Position numbers and translations under genes: made by a program. This document shows positions 35,389-44,507 of a stretch of DNA of 64,000 bases, one piece after another. Within the stretch, counting starts at the first letter, position 1, and every line of letters begins with the position of its first letter. This stretch comes from Cryptomeria japonica (Eukaryota; Streptophyta; Pinopsida; Cupressales; Cupressaceae), in contig NC_081414.1 in assembly GCF_030272615.1 (NCBI RefSeq), positions 305,849,164-305,913,163 of the forward strand, read 5' to 3'. The notes under the pieces are model-generated. The model worked only from the letters and a program-made list of their open reading frames with translations. It made no database searches and was not told where the DNA came from.

Positions 35389-35752
35389 AATTCTCCTTCA
35401 ATTCTTGATTGCTTGTTCAATTGGAATTGAATTGATTTTATAATTAAGAGATCACTTGAATTGTAGATAGACCCCTTCAAATGATAGTGTAGGCTTCCTT
35501 TTATACCTAATATATGTCTTGAAAGCATTTTATCCCGATGGCTTTAAATTAAATTACTTTCTCTTCTATCTGGTATTGGTGGAGCAGAGGTTGCATTGCA
35601 TTGTCCTAGGATACATATTTCCTCAGATGCAACACAAGTTAAATGTATCCCAAGTTGATGCAAAGCAACCTTTGCTCTAGAGATCACCAGAAAATAGAGA
35701 AAGAACTTTAATTTAATGACATCAGGATAAAAGTCTTTAATCAAGATAGATA
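35389..35752. repeat. DRM-derived hairpin block 1
   Basis: One of two direct copies (partner 36,170-36,547). Inside, 35,511-35,616 and 35,643-35,748 are imperfect inverted repeats (arms about 106 bases, loop about 26). The plus-strand arm reads VLKAFYPDG and, after a shift, SGIGGAEVALH. The minus-strand arm reads GNAFQIVPVAYHLSILIKDF and KVALHQLGIHL, continuing out to about 35,810. Both match the catalytic domain of plant DRM methyltransferases (family pattern GNSFQVDTVAYHLSVLK and LFTGIGGGEVALHRL, which includes the AdoMet-binding motif I). Transcribed, this would fold into a hairpin. Confidence 0.8.
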
Positions 35753-35810
35753 AATGGTATGCAACTGGAACTATTTGGAATGCATTACCCAAACACTATA
35801 ACCGATCAGT

Positions 35811-36169
35811 CACCTTTGAAAAGAAAGTGGTACGATGAAATATTTAGGCATAAAATAGATGAAATGCACTCCATACTACTGCTGCACAATATTTTGGTCG
35901 ATGATATTTTTAAAATAGTAAAGGAAGGTGTATGGAACAACCAAATTCTTATCATTATAAACAATGAATATTTTAAGATCCTTTTATGATATGTAAGTTG
36001 AGAATATTTTATGAAAGGCCCCTAAATGAATACACTTTAAATTGATTTTAATATACCTTGAAGTGTGCAATATGGAAGGTTTGTATTCTTAATCTCCTAC
36101 CCATTTCTTAATTTAAAAGATGATATCTTTATTAAATATCTCCTCTATTAAATATCTTTATTAACTTGA
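35811..36169. other. Spacer between DRM hairpin blocks
   Basis: Sequence with one plus-strand open stretch (to about 35,989) that I do not recognise. It could be further host-derived or intron sequence. Confidence 0.4.
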
Positions 36170-36547
36170 TTTCTCCTTCAATTCTTGATGAATGCTTGAT
36201 TGCATGTTCACTTGGAATTGAATTGATTTTATAATCAAGAGATCACTTGAATTGTAGGTAAACCCCTTCAAATGACAAGGTAGGCTTCCTTTTATACCTA
36301 ATATATGTCTTGAAAGCATTTTATCCTGATGGCTTTAAATTAAGTACTTTCTCTTCTATCTAGTATTGGTGGAGCAGAGGTTGCATTGCATCATCCTAGG
36401 ATACATATTTCCATAGATACAACACAAGTTAAATGTATCCCAGGTTGATGCAAAGCAACCTCTACTCCAAAGATCACCAGAAAATAGAGAAAGAACTTTA
36501 ATTTAATGCCATTAAGATAAAAGTATGTAATCAAGACAAATAAAATT
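36170..36547. repeat. DRM-derived hairpin block 2
   Basis: Second direct copy of the block at 35,389-35,752. Inverted arms are at 36,302-36,416 and 36,433-36,547 with a loop of 16 bases. The minus strand reads YFYLNGIKLKFF, VEVALHQPGIHLTCVVSMEI, which matches DRM motif I and the following VSVEIS segment. The copies differ by scattered substitutions and small indels, so the block duplicated as a unit after the inverted repeat had formed. Confidence 0.8.
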
Positions 36548-36639
36548 TGAGTTTGATTGTCATCATTTACTTTGCCAAATTCTTCACACATAACTCCTGA
36601 ATCAATTTCCTACTCACAAGAATTTTATTATGTCTCAAA

Positions 36640-36790
36640 TATAGGGAAACGAAAGGCTTCAAATAGAAAAATTGTACATGCAACTAAATCCATTGACTAA
36701 TCAGAAGAACAAAATTAAGAAATGGTTTGATCATCTGAGAGATGTTGTAGACTTGCAACTCACCAGCTACTTAGTTTTTGTGGGTAAGAA
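36640..36790 (+). pseudogene. DRM fragment with possible exon end
   Basis: Reads SNRKIV and then, in a shifted frame, LTNQKNKI and FDHLRDV, resembling the DRM stretch after motif I (family pattern VNRNILKDFWEQTNQ and a following D.Q.L segment). GTAAGA at about 36,783 could be the original splice donor, which suggests a genomic rather than a processed origin. The match is short and needs two frames, so it is less secure than the other DRM blocks. Confidence 0.5.
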
Positions 36791-36962
36791 TTCTCTTTGT
36801 TTTGGTTATGGTTGTGGTGTTTATAGGGAGACATTTACAAATTTATATCTATTTTCACTATTTAATGGTTTATGGGTTTGTAATGGTAATTTAATGTTCT
36901 TTCATATTTTTGTATATATTCTTTATAATAGCCTATTATATTGATTTGTTCTATTATGCATA

Positions 36963-38068
36963 ATGGTGTGGGTCATACGGCTTTGCTGTCGGTGCATGAA
37001 AGCATTGAATGAGTTCTACTTTTAAAAATTACATGAAACATTTTTAATTTATTTGATTTAGTGTTATTTGCAAAAAATGATTATCAATGATGTTTCCTTT
37101 CTCCAAGAATTATCTAGAATCTTTCTGTCAGATAATATGTAACATCAAATGACTAAATCTTTTCATTACAAATGCTTATTTTATTTAATTATTATCTGAG
37201 CATGAATTAAAATTTATATTTGTACGGAAGTATAAAATACAAGCTAAAGAGTCATGTGCAAGCAAATTTCCTAAAAGAAAGCAAGCAGGCATTATCTTGA
37301 ATGACATGGAAACAAGCTCATCAGTTGCCTAGAAGAGAGCAATTGGAGAACGACAGAGGAAAGTGTTTAAGGGTGATAAATAGATAGAGAGTATGCAATA
37401 AAAACAAACAATGTCTGGAGTGTCTGATGTGACATCTCTAATTTATGTCTGGAGGGACTAACTGGTTTTGGAGTTCCTGCGAAACCTATTGGGCCATGCT
37501 TGGAGGAAATCAATGTGTTCATGCAAGGAGCACCTTTTTTCTATTATGAGAATGATGCTTTTGCACTGAGGGATATTTGGAAGTCAATATCTAAAAATTT
37601 CTATAGTGTGGAACTAGAGTTGGTGGACTCGGAGTAATTTTCAGCTTTCAGAAGACCAAGAGGTTATGTACACAATCTCCTAATAGAAGGGCAGTTTCAA
37701 GAATTACCTCTCTCCCCCATGACTATTCAGGAAGCACTTCCTCAGAAAAAGGACTATTGGCCTCCATGGGATCAAAGAAAAAAATTGAAGCATAGACTCT
37801 AGACGATGTGGTGGTGTCCTTCATGAAGAACTCTACACTATAATTGAAAATTCATGAGGGAAACTGCAAGATAGTGAAGAGAAATACAATCTTGAAAAGT
37901 GGGAAGAATGGATCTTGGTTTGGGTGGAGCCAAGTTAGGTGGCTCCTCTAGAGGTTGACGAGATAGAAATCATATTAGGATTTGGAAAAGATCACACTCG
38001 TGGAACTTCGTGTGCGAGTGATCGATTCTGGTGTTTGAGTAATGCATTCCAAATAGATATAGTTGCAT
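36963..38068 (+). repeat. DRM palindrome, left arm
   Basis: About 1.1 kb that is repeated in inverted orientation at 38,113-39,198 after a spacer of 44 bases. Landmarks mirrored in order are GTGTGGGTC, GGCTTTGCTGTC, GCATTGAATGAG, TCATCAGTTGCCTAGAAGAG, AATGTCTGGAGTGTCTGATG, CCTCTAGAGG and AATGCATTCCAAATAGATA. Transcripts would form a hairpin of more than 1 kb. Confidence 0.93.
37455..38068 (+). pseudogene. DRM-type de novo DNA methyltransferase fragment, left arm
   Basis: DRM enzymes establish cytosine methylation in RNA-directed DNA methylation in the nucleus. Frames here read GLTGFGVPAKPIG, GAPFFYYENDAFAL, IWKSISKNFYSVE, GYVHNLLIEGQF, TIQEALP, YWPPWDQRKKLK, then EKWEEWILVWV, VAPLEVDEIEIILGF, KDHTRG and SNAFQIDIVAF. 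These follow in order the plant DRM catalytic domain (family pattern PFFYYENVALAPKG, ISRFLYDIEPEFVDSK, GYIHNLP, EALPLTKKWWPSWD, KWNLVWVGKN, VAPLEPDEVEMLMGFP, HTRG, LGNSFQVDTVAY). A stop after VDSE, a TAG after HRL, another before VAPLE and a frameshift break it. It corresponds to the part before motif I. Confidence 0.9.
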
Positions 38069-38112
38069 TCCAAATGGGTAATGTCTTGATTAAATATTTT
38101 TATCTTGATGGC

Positions 38113-38726
38113 ATGCAACTGTATCTATTTGGAATGCATTACCCAAACACTGCAATTGATCACTCGCACACGAAGTTCCACGAGTGTGATCTTTTTCAAA
38201 TCCTAATATGATTTCTATCTCATCAACCTCTAGAGGAGCCACCTGACTTGGCCCCACCCAAACCAAGATCCATTCTTCCCACTTTTCAAGATTGTATTTC
38301 TCTTCACTATCTTGTAGTTTCCCTCATGAATTTTCAATTATAGTGTAGAGTTCTTCACGAAGGACACCACCACATCGTCTAGAGTCTATGCTTCAATTTT
38401 TTTCTTTGATCCCATGGAGGCCAATAGTCCTTTGTTTGAGGAAGTGCTTCCTGAATAGTCATGGGGGGAGAGGTAATGCTTGAAATTTCCCTTCTATTAG
38501 GAGATTGTGTACATAACCTCTTGGTCTTCTGAAAGCTGACAATTATACTTCGAGTCCGCCAACTTTGGTTCCACACTATAGAAATTTTTGGATATTGACT
38601 TCCAAATATCCTTTGGTGCAAAAACATCATTCTCATAATAGAAAAAGGGTGCTCCTTGCATGAACACATTGATTTCCTCCAAAGCGTGGCCCAATAGGTT
38701 TAGCAGGAACTCCAAAACTAGTTAGT
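38113..38726 (-). pseudogene. DRM-type de novo DNA methyltransferase fragment, right arm
   Basis: Mirror copy of the left-arm fragment and somewhat better preserved: LLGHALEEINVFMQG, APFFYYENDVFAPKD, IWKSISKNFYSVEPKLADSK, then frames with TIQEALPQTKDYWPPWD, APLEVDEIEIILGFEKDH and LGNAFQIDTVACH. The spacer at the centre (38,069-38,112) still reads VLIKYFYLDG on the plus strand, which continues the DRM sequence. So the inversion point lies inside the gene. Confidence 0.9.
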
Positions 38727-39198
38727 CCCTCTGGATATAAATTAGAGACGTCACATCAGACACTCCAGACATTGTTTGTTTGTATTGCATACTCTCTATC
38801 TATTTATCACCCTTTAACACTTTCCTCTTCTTTTCTCCAATTGCTCTCTTCTAGGCAACTGATGAGCATGTTTCCATGTCATTCAAGATAATGCCTGCTT
38901 GCACATGACTCTAAAGCTTGTATGTTCTATTTCTGTACATATATAAATTTTAATTCATGCTCAGATAATAATTAAATAAAATAAGCATTTGTAAAACAAA
39001 AATTTAGTCATTCGATGTTACATATTATCTGACGGAAAGATCCTAGACAATTCTTGGAGAAAGGAAACATCATTGATAATCATTTTTTTTCAAAAAACAT
39101 TGAATCAAATAAATTAAAAATGTTTAATGCAATTTTTAAAAATAGAACTCGTTCAATGCTTTCATTCACTGACAGCAAAGCCGTTTGACCCACATCAT
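38113..39198 (-). repeat. DRM palindrome, right arm
   Basis: Inverted partner of 36,963-38,068. Identity is high by eye but with scattered changes and small indels, so the arms have diverged since duplication. Confidence 0.93.
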
Positions 39199-39204
39199 CT
39201 CTCG

Positions 39205-39436
39205 CCGTCAGAATTCCGACAACAACTAATGGAACGTCCGACAAGGATGTTGTATATCTGACATCACTGCCATGTCGGATGGTTGTCGTGGAGCAATCAT
39301 AACATCAGTCAAAAATCTGTTGATATAGCCGTCGTCGGGGGAGTTCATAACAACATCGGACGACCGACACAAATGGCATCATCAGAAAGCCTGACGTTTG
39401 GTCATCGCAAATTCGATAATTATCCGACAGAAATTA
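39205..39436. repeat. CACTA right subterminal, CpG-rich motif cluster
   Basis: About 230 bases with 17 CpG by hand count, mostly in CCGAC, GTCGG and TCGGA contexts, inside a CpG-poor region. It shares CGTCAGAATTCCGA with the left subterminal region. Dense short subterminal motifs are typical of CACTA ends. Confidence 0.75.
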
Positions 39437-39454
39437 GGCCCAAATGTACTAGTG
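39421..39454 (-). repeat. CACTA right terminal inverted repeat
   Basis: On the minus strand from 39,454: CACTAGTACATTTG, then GGCCTAATTTCTGTCGG. It is followed outside by ACT, matching the ACT before the left end. Confidence 0.85.
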
Positions 39455-39457
39455 ACT

Positions 39458-41580
39458 AGATGAAAAGAAAAATTATTGTAACTTTTGTGATGTCTTATAT
39501 ATATCACTTTAAAGAAAATTAACAATTAAAATAATCTATTGTTTTATAAAACTAGTCCAACTAGGATTTACTTGAGAAATGACTAAAAACCACTTGTGGA
39601 AGATGAAACAACAAAATTGAGAGATTAAGGATTGCACCTAGATGAGACACTCATCCAGAGAGGACATGGAAACCTAAATGTTATAGTCCAATCCCAGAGA
39701 TGTAGTATTGGAATGGTGGTGTAGAGAAAAATAAGCACTAGTGTCTAGACTTGTGAGCAAGGCCAAGTAAGGGTTGGCTCACTAAGACATGTCGAACACT
39801 TTGTAACTACCCAGGATAACTCAAGTTAAAAATTGTACCTAGAAATGTAAAAAATGGCATCGGGTCAAATGAATAAATTCTATCTCCCAATAAAACAACG
39901 TCACTAAGATGTAAAGGAAAAGGAAGAAAAGATTGTTAGGACCTCCTTGACACTCCTACATGGTATCTTAAGAAAAAAGACACAAGGGAAAGAAGTTATG
40001 AGACAATTAATTTTACAAGACTTAACAAGAGGCTCCAAGATATAATCCAAAATGACACAACATCCTATGAACAAACATTTAGAGACATGATGAAAGATAA
40101 ATGGGTCCATAAATGTCCTTTCATTATACAATTTGTACTTGAACTAATTAAATACATAAATTAAATATATAAAGAGAATTCTACTATGGTTAATCTCAAT
40201 CCTTGATCCTCTAGTCCCCAATGGTGGCTCCCACACCACCCAACTATAAGATACCCCTAGGTTCAACCCAATGTTCTAGGAGATGGTCAGATGATCAAAT
40301 ACAAACATGCAAGACATATGGGAAGAAGGGCATACACACATGAAAGATGATACACATTGTCCATACAATTATGCAACAAAAAATTAACATCAATCATGGA
40401 AATCAATACAACATCATTCAAGTGCTACTCAAATTTTTCTAGGACTAGATTTTAGAGAGAAAGTTAGGGAGTGTCATAAAAAATATCACTAGTATGACTC
40501 ATTTGGAATGAAGTACTCCTCTCATATGATGATAATACTTTATCTTTCAATTTGAAATGTCCATGAGTAGGTATGTCTTCCACCAAAATCCTTATCTATA
40601 TAAGAACTCAAGACATGAGAGTAGAAATTCATTATCTTAGTTAATTAGTTACACATGTATAATTAGTTTCACTTGATTATTACACTCCCCACCTATTATT
40701 TATAGCATGCCACTTTGGGTAAGGGAAACGTGGGTTCCACTCCCATAACCCTCTCTAATATCTACTTCCTTAGTTCATCACATTCTTTAATGAATTTGAC
40801 ACATAAAAAATGCACAAATATATTTGGAACCAAAGTTTCCATTTTTTCCATATCCCATGAAGCACACCTTCATTCCCACATTCCAAATTATCATTTTCCA
40901 TATAAAACATTTGAATTTTCCATTTTTTCAACAGGCCCAAAAACAACAATTTTCCCAAATCCACTATTAAAATAGCTTGATAATTCAAGAAAAATTAAAA
41001 AATTCTAAAATTTGAAAAAAAAAGATAATCTTTGGTGCCAAGAGTTCCCAACACCCACTCTACAATCTCAAAATTGTTTTTCTCTCAATCTACAAAAAAT
41101 TGGGCATTATAAATGACATTTTAAAAAAAAATCTCATTTTTTAACATAATTAATCATACATCATTCAAATTCAAAAAATAAAAAAAATTGGGAGGTGCTA
41201 ACACTCACTTAATTCTATTTAAACCTTTTAAAATGGAAAAAATTATTAAATGACAAGGATTTGAATAAATACAATAATTCTTTTTACCAATTTTTCAAAT
41301 GTAGAACACTTCACACATGCACCACGAACGAGTAAATCCACTCAGAAGAATAATTCCTTCCCTATTCCTAATCCATTTATTTAAATATCACTAAATTTGA
41401 CTCACATTTTCTATCCCAATCATCAAAACAAGAATGAATACAAATTATTAAATAAAAATCAGCAACAAAGCTTTTTGAGGTATGATATTTATATGGTCAT
41501 TAAAGAATTAACACATGGTGGTAGTTACAAAATCAAGGTTTATACATGATATCGTTCAACACACTCATAAGTTGTAACTA
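39458..41580. other. Region without a recognisable gene
   Basis: AT-rich DNA between the CACTA right end and the L1-D 3' end. Short open frames on both strands show no motif. Probably old repeats. Confidence 0.55.
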
Positions 41581-43319
41581 GTTTTTGATTAGTGTAAAAT
41601 AGGTTTTACAAGGACTCGAAACCCATACAAAAAGAAACAGTGCTTAAAGAAAAACTAGTAGCAAAGCCACATTGGGCCAGTAGCAACATAAACAACAAAA
41701 ATAAGGGTCTAAAAACCTAGAGATTAAATAATTCTGTTTAGCATTTGAATAGTCTTAAGATTTTTCTCAATAAAAGCCCTATTGACATTAGATAACTCCT
41801 CCATATCAGTGGCTTTAACTTGCTTACCTTTATCCCTGCTTCGGGTGCAAGTTGAAGGTCCCTGATTATTCGGGGTCTCATCTTCTTGGATGAACTCCTT
41901 TACCTTTCCTTTTTCATAGACCGAGATTGAGGGGCAGTCGTGAGTGTTTGAAGGGGAAACATTAAGAGATTGATCCTTTTCATTTATCCTTTGAAGACCC
42001 TTCGTGCTATTGGTAATGGCAATTTTTCTCACTAAAATGACTGCTCTCAACTTCTCATCAACCCTATCCATAGCCACCTCCAAGTTCATTATTTTTTCTT
42101 CATGATCATTCTTCATGGCTTTGACATTTGTCGCCAGTTTATGATTGAGCTCAAGTAGGTTTTTTGTGTTTTCTGAAGAAGGGGACGAATTATATTCTAT
42201 AGTAAGGTAGTTGATCCTACTTTTCAAACAAGAGATCTTTGCGACCACTCAATTGAAAAAAATAGTTTGGCCTTCCATAGCCGCTTTCACCACAACTTTT
42301 CAACCCCATAATTCACTATAGAGGATCCCATATCTTTACCCACAAAGTTTTCCTTGTCCTTCTCAACTGGGATTTCAATGTGAAAATCTAGATTCTATTG
42401 ATCCCCAATAATCCTAGTGATATTTTCAGCCTCTATAATTTTTGGCATTTTAAATCCTTGAGGATTGTCGGGGGCGGTGTTTTCTTTTCACTCCAGAGGT
42501 AGAGCTCAGCTCAAAAAACCTATTATTTCCATCTAAGGTAGGATGCTTTGGGGCTTTACCCTTTTTAGTAGAGCCCAGGCTGTAGGAATCAGGAAAAAAA
42601 TATTTGAGGGCGCATAGTCAGAATCATCCTTATTAGACACATTCTTATTAGGGAAAAACACCTTACCCTTAGAAGAAGATTTAATTTTACTAGTTCCTAG
42701 GTGGAAGAAATTTTCATCAGAGGTTTCAGACTCCAAAGACTTGTTTGTGTAGTGTCAATGAAAATTTTGGGCATAGTGAATATTTTTCTTTCTAGAGGTT
42801 GAGGGATGAGGCTTAATTTCAAGGGATTTAGAATGTTCAACAATCAAGAGAATCAAACCCTAGTGGAGAATAGGTGAGCTTTGATTCTTGAGGTGGGAAT
42901 TAACATAATTAAACAAAGATGACACTAGATAAAATGGAATTGAAATTCACCTATCATACCTAAAATGGTTGAGAATAGTGAAGTGATAGGTAAAAATAAT
43001 TTTTTAGCGACCATCCAAAGTAACGTACCTCATAATAACTTTGGCCAAATATTCCCATAGGGATTTTAGGTCCTTAGGATTGTAGCCACCATCAATCATG
43101 CGAGAAACTTTCACTCTCTTGTTCTTATGGAAGAAGATGTCAAGGGCTTCCTCTAAAGCTTTCCCGTCTTTGTAAAATTTCCTTCCTTCCATAAGCATCC
43201 ATATAATCTTAGAAATGAGGTTCTCATCCACCACAAATTCATTCCTGAACGTCCAAAGGGTTCCATTATTCTAGCATTTGATAAAGAGTTGAGTATCATT
43301 AGGGTTGTGGCCATGGAGT
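41581..43319 (-). mobile_element. L1-type LINE fragment, copy L1-D
   Basis: A minus-strand 3' fragment of the same LINE group as L1-A and L1-B. Its 3' terminus (CCTATTTTACACTAATCAAAAAC) matches the ends of those copies. It contains only ORF3 and the 3' UTR; the 5' side is cut at 43,319 by the LTR of element M1. The remainder should lie beyond the nested insertions, outside the window. Confidence 0.8.
41724..43318 (-). pseudogene. L1-D ORF3 fragment (broken)
   Basis: The N-terminal part (43,318-42,990) reads LHGHNPNDTQLFIK, FVVDENLISKI, MEGRKFYKDGKALEEAL and IMRYVTLDGR, which aligns with ORF3 of L1-A and L1-B (FYRDR, YITL.GRF). The C-terminal coiled coil (42,248-41,724) runs through NHKLATNVKAMKNDHEEK and ends STCTRSRDKGKQ, ATDMEEL, like the RTRTRGKKKEKK and DLDDLKA end of L1-B. 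The middle is broken by stops and shifts. It is a third copy supporting ORF3 as a real part of this LINE group. Confidence 0.75.
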
Positions 43320-44237
43320 TGTTGGAAACCAATAACATTGAGAGGGGGCGGCTGAATCAGTATTATACCAGAATAGTAGATTTTAACCTTAAAAAAATAT
43401 TCATATACCAACTGGTATACTGGTATAAACAAAATTGAAATAAGTAAAGAAACCAATAAGCTAAACATATAAATGAGAACCATAACACACAAATTTATAT
43501 GTAGAAAACATCAATGAGGAAAAACCACGTTGGGATTTGTGACCCACAATATCAATCCACTGGCCATATGAAGAGATATTATAATATATGATGGGCCTAC
43601 ACTTACAAGAAGTCTTATAGCCTAGAGTACGCTGCTCAATCACAATAGGAGCCTCACTGACTACATAAAATTCCAGACAATAATCTGGAGAAGTGTGAAC
43701 TGCTAAGATAGCATCTTCTTTGTCAGAATATAGTTCCAGTTTAAGCTCTGTCTGTTCTTATTGAAACCCTAAACTCCTTTACCGAAATAACCCTTACAAT
43801 AAATTCCTCACATACACAGTCTCTATGATTTATTTAACATCATATCACTTTTACATATCCATTACATTACCTCCTTCCTACATCAAAATGATCTAATCAA
43901 TCTACCCTATATACCCTATACAAATTTATGCCTTATGTCAGCTTACAAAGATATATACAATATCAAATTACATGTCGACCATATAACATAAATGAATAAA
44001 CATTAAAATAGGTTGTTGATGTTGGATCCAAGATAAGTTGGCCTCCAACACTGATAAACTTTACTATACTATGTCAACCTGCATTGCCAGTTACCAAAGA
44101 AATCTTCTTGACCTGTTGGTGTTGGTGTAGAATCTATGAAGTGCCTGTCGGTACACCATATGAAGCCAAAACCCAAAATCATGTTTCCATCAATGACAAC
44201 ATAGTGAAACCAACCAATAGAGTTCCAATTGCCAACA
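43320..44237 (-). repeat. M1 3' LTR
   Basis: 918 bases bounded by TG...CA on the minus strand (TGTTGGCAATTGG ... GGTTTCCAACA), directly after a polypurine tract. Related in layout to the M2 LTR (both have a C-rich stretch just before the 3' end) but clearly a different subfamily. Inserted in L1-D ORF3 at 43,319. Confidence 0.8.
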
Positions 44238-44260
44238 ATCTCCCCCTTTGGCATTGATGG
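44238..44260 (-). other. M1 polypurine tract
   Basis: On the minus strand GCCAAAGGGGGAGAT precedes the LTR. In LTR elements this purine run primes plus-strand DNA synthesis. Similar purine runs also occur near 44,316, 44,372 and 44,422. Confidence 0.8.
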
Positions 44261-44507
44261 CAACACTCATGTGAAAAATGGTCATGGTTTCATCAGTCGG
44301 TTTCATCTTGCCTTGCTCCCCCTGAGCTGAATATGTAAAATACTCCATATCTCTAAAATTCCAAAAGCTCTGTAACTCCCCCTAATTTATGCAATCCCTT
44401 TTCCTTTTTCACATCTATACTACTCCCCCTTTGATATCAATGCCCAAAAAATTGTAAAAAGAATTTCAAAGAATAAGTACTGTACATTGAATACCTCCAA
44501 AAATGTC

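Larger units (their letters stand above)
29939..39454. mobile_element. Non-autonomous CACTA transposon carrying host gene fragments
   Basis: The left end starts CACTAATACATTTG. The right end, read on the minus strand, starts CACTAGTACATTTG, and both continue with a CCTAA and T-rich stretch. ACT lies immediately outside both ends (29,936-29,938 and 39,455-39,457), the 3-bp duplication typical of CACTA (En/Spm) elements. Both ends have subterminal CpG-containing motifs, including the shared CGTCAGAATTCCGA. I see no TNPD-type transposase. The 9.5 kb interior holds a possible transit-peptide exon, a PPR fragment and several DRM methyltransferase fragments in inverted orientation. CACTA elements are known to capture host gene pieces. 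Confidence 0.85.

Noticed and set aside
35389-39198. A functional DRM methyltransferase gene
   Set aside because: The segments are duplicated, inverted, frameshifted and interrupted by stops, cover the domain only in pieces, and lie inside a transposon.
29939-39454. Transposase gene within the CACTA element
   Set aside because: I looked for TNPD-like and TNPA-like coding stretches on both strands and saw none; remaining open frames are short and lack motifs.
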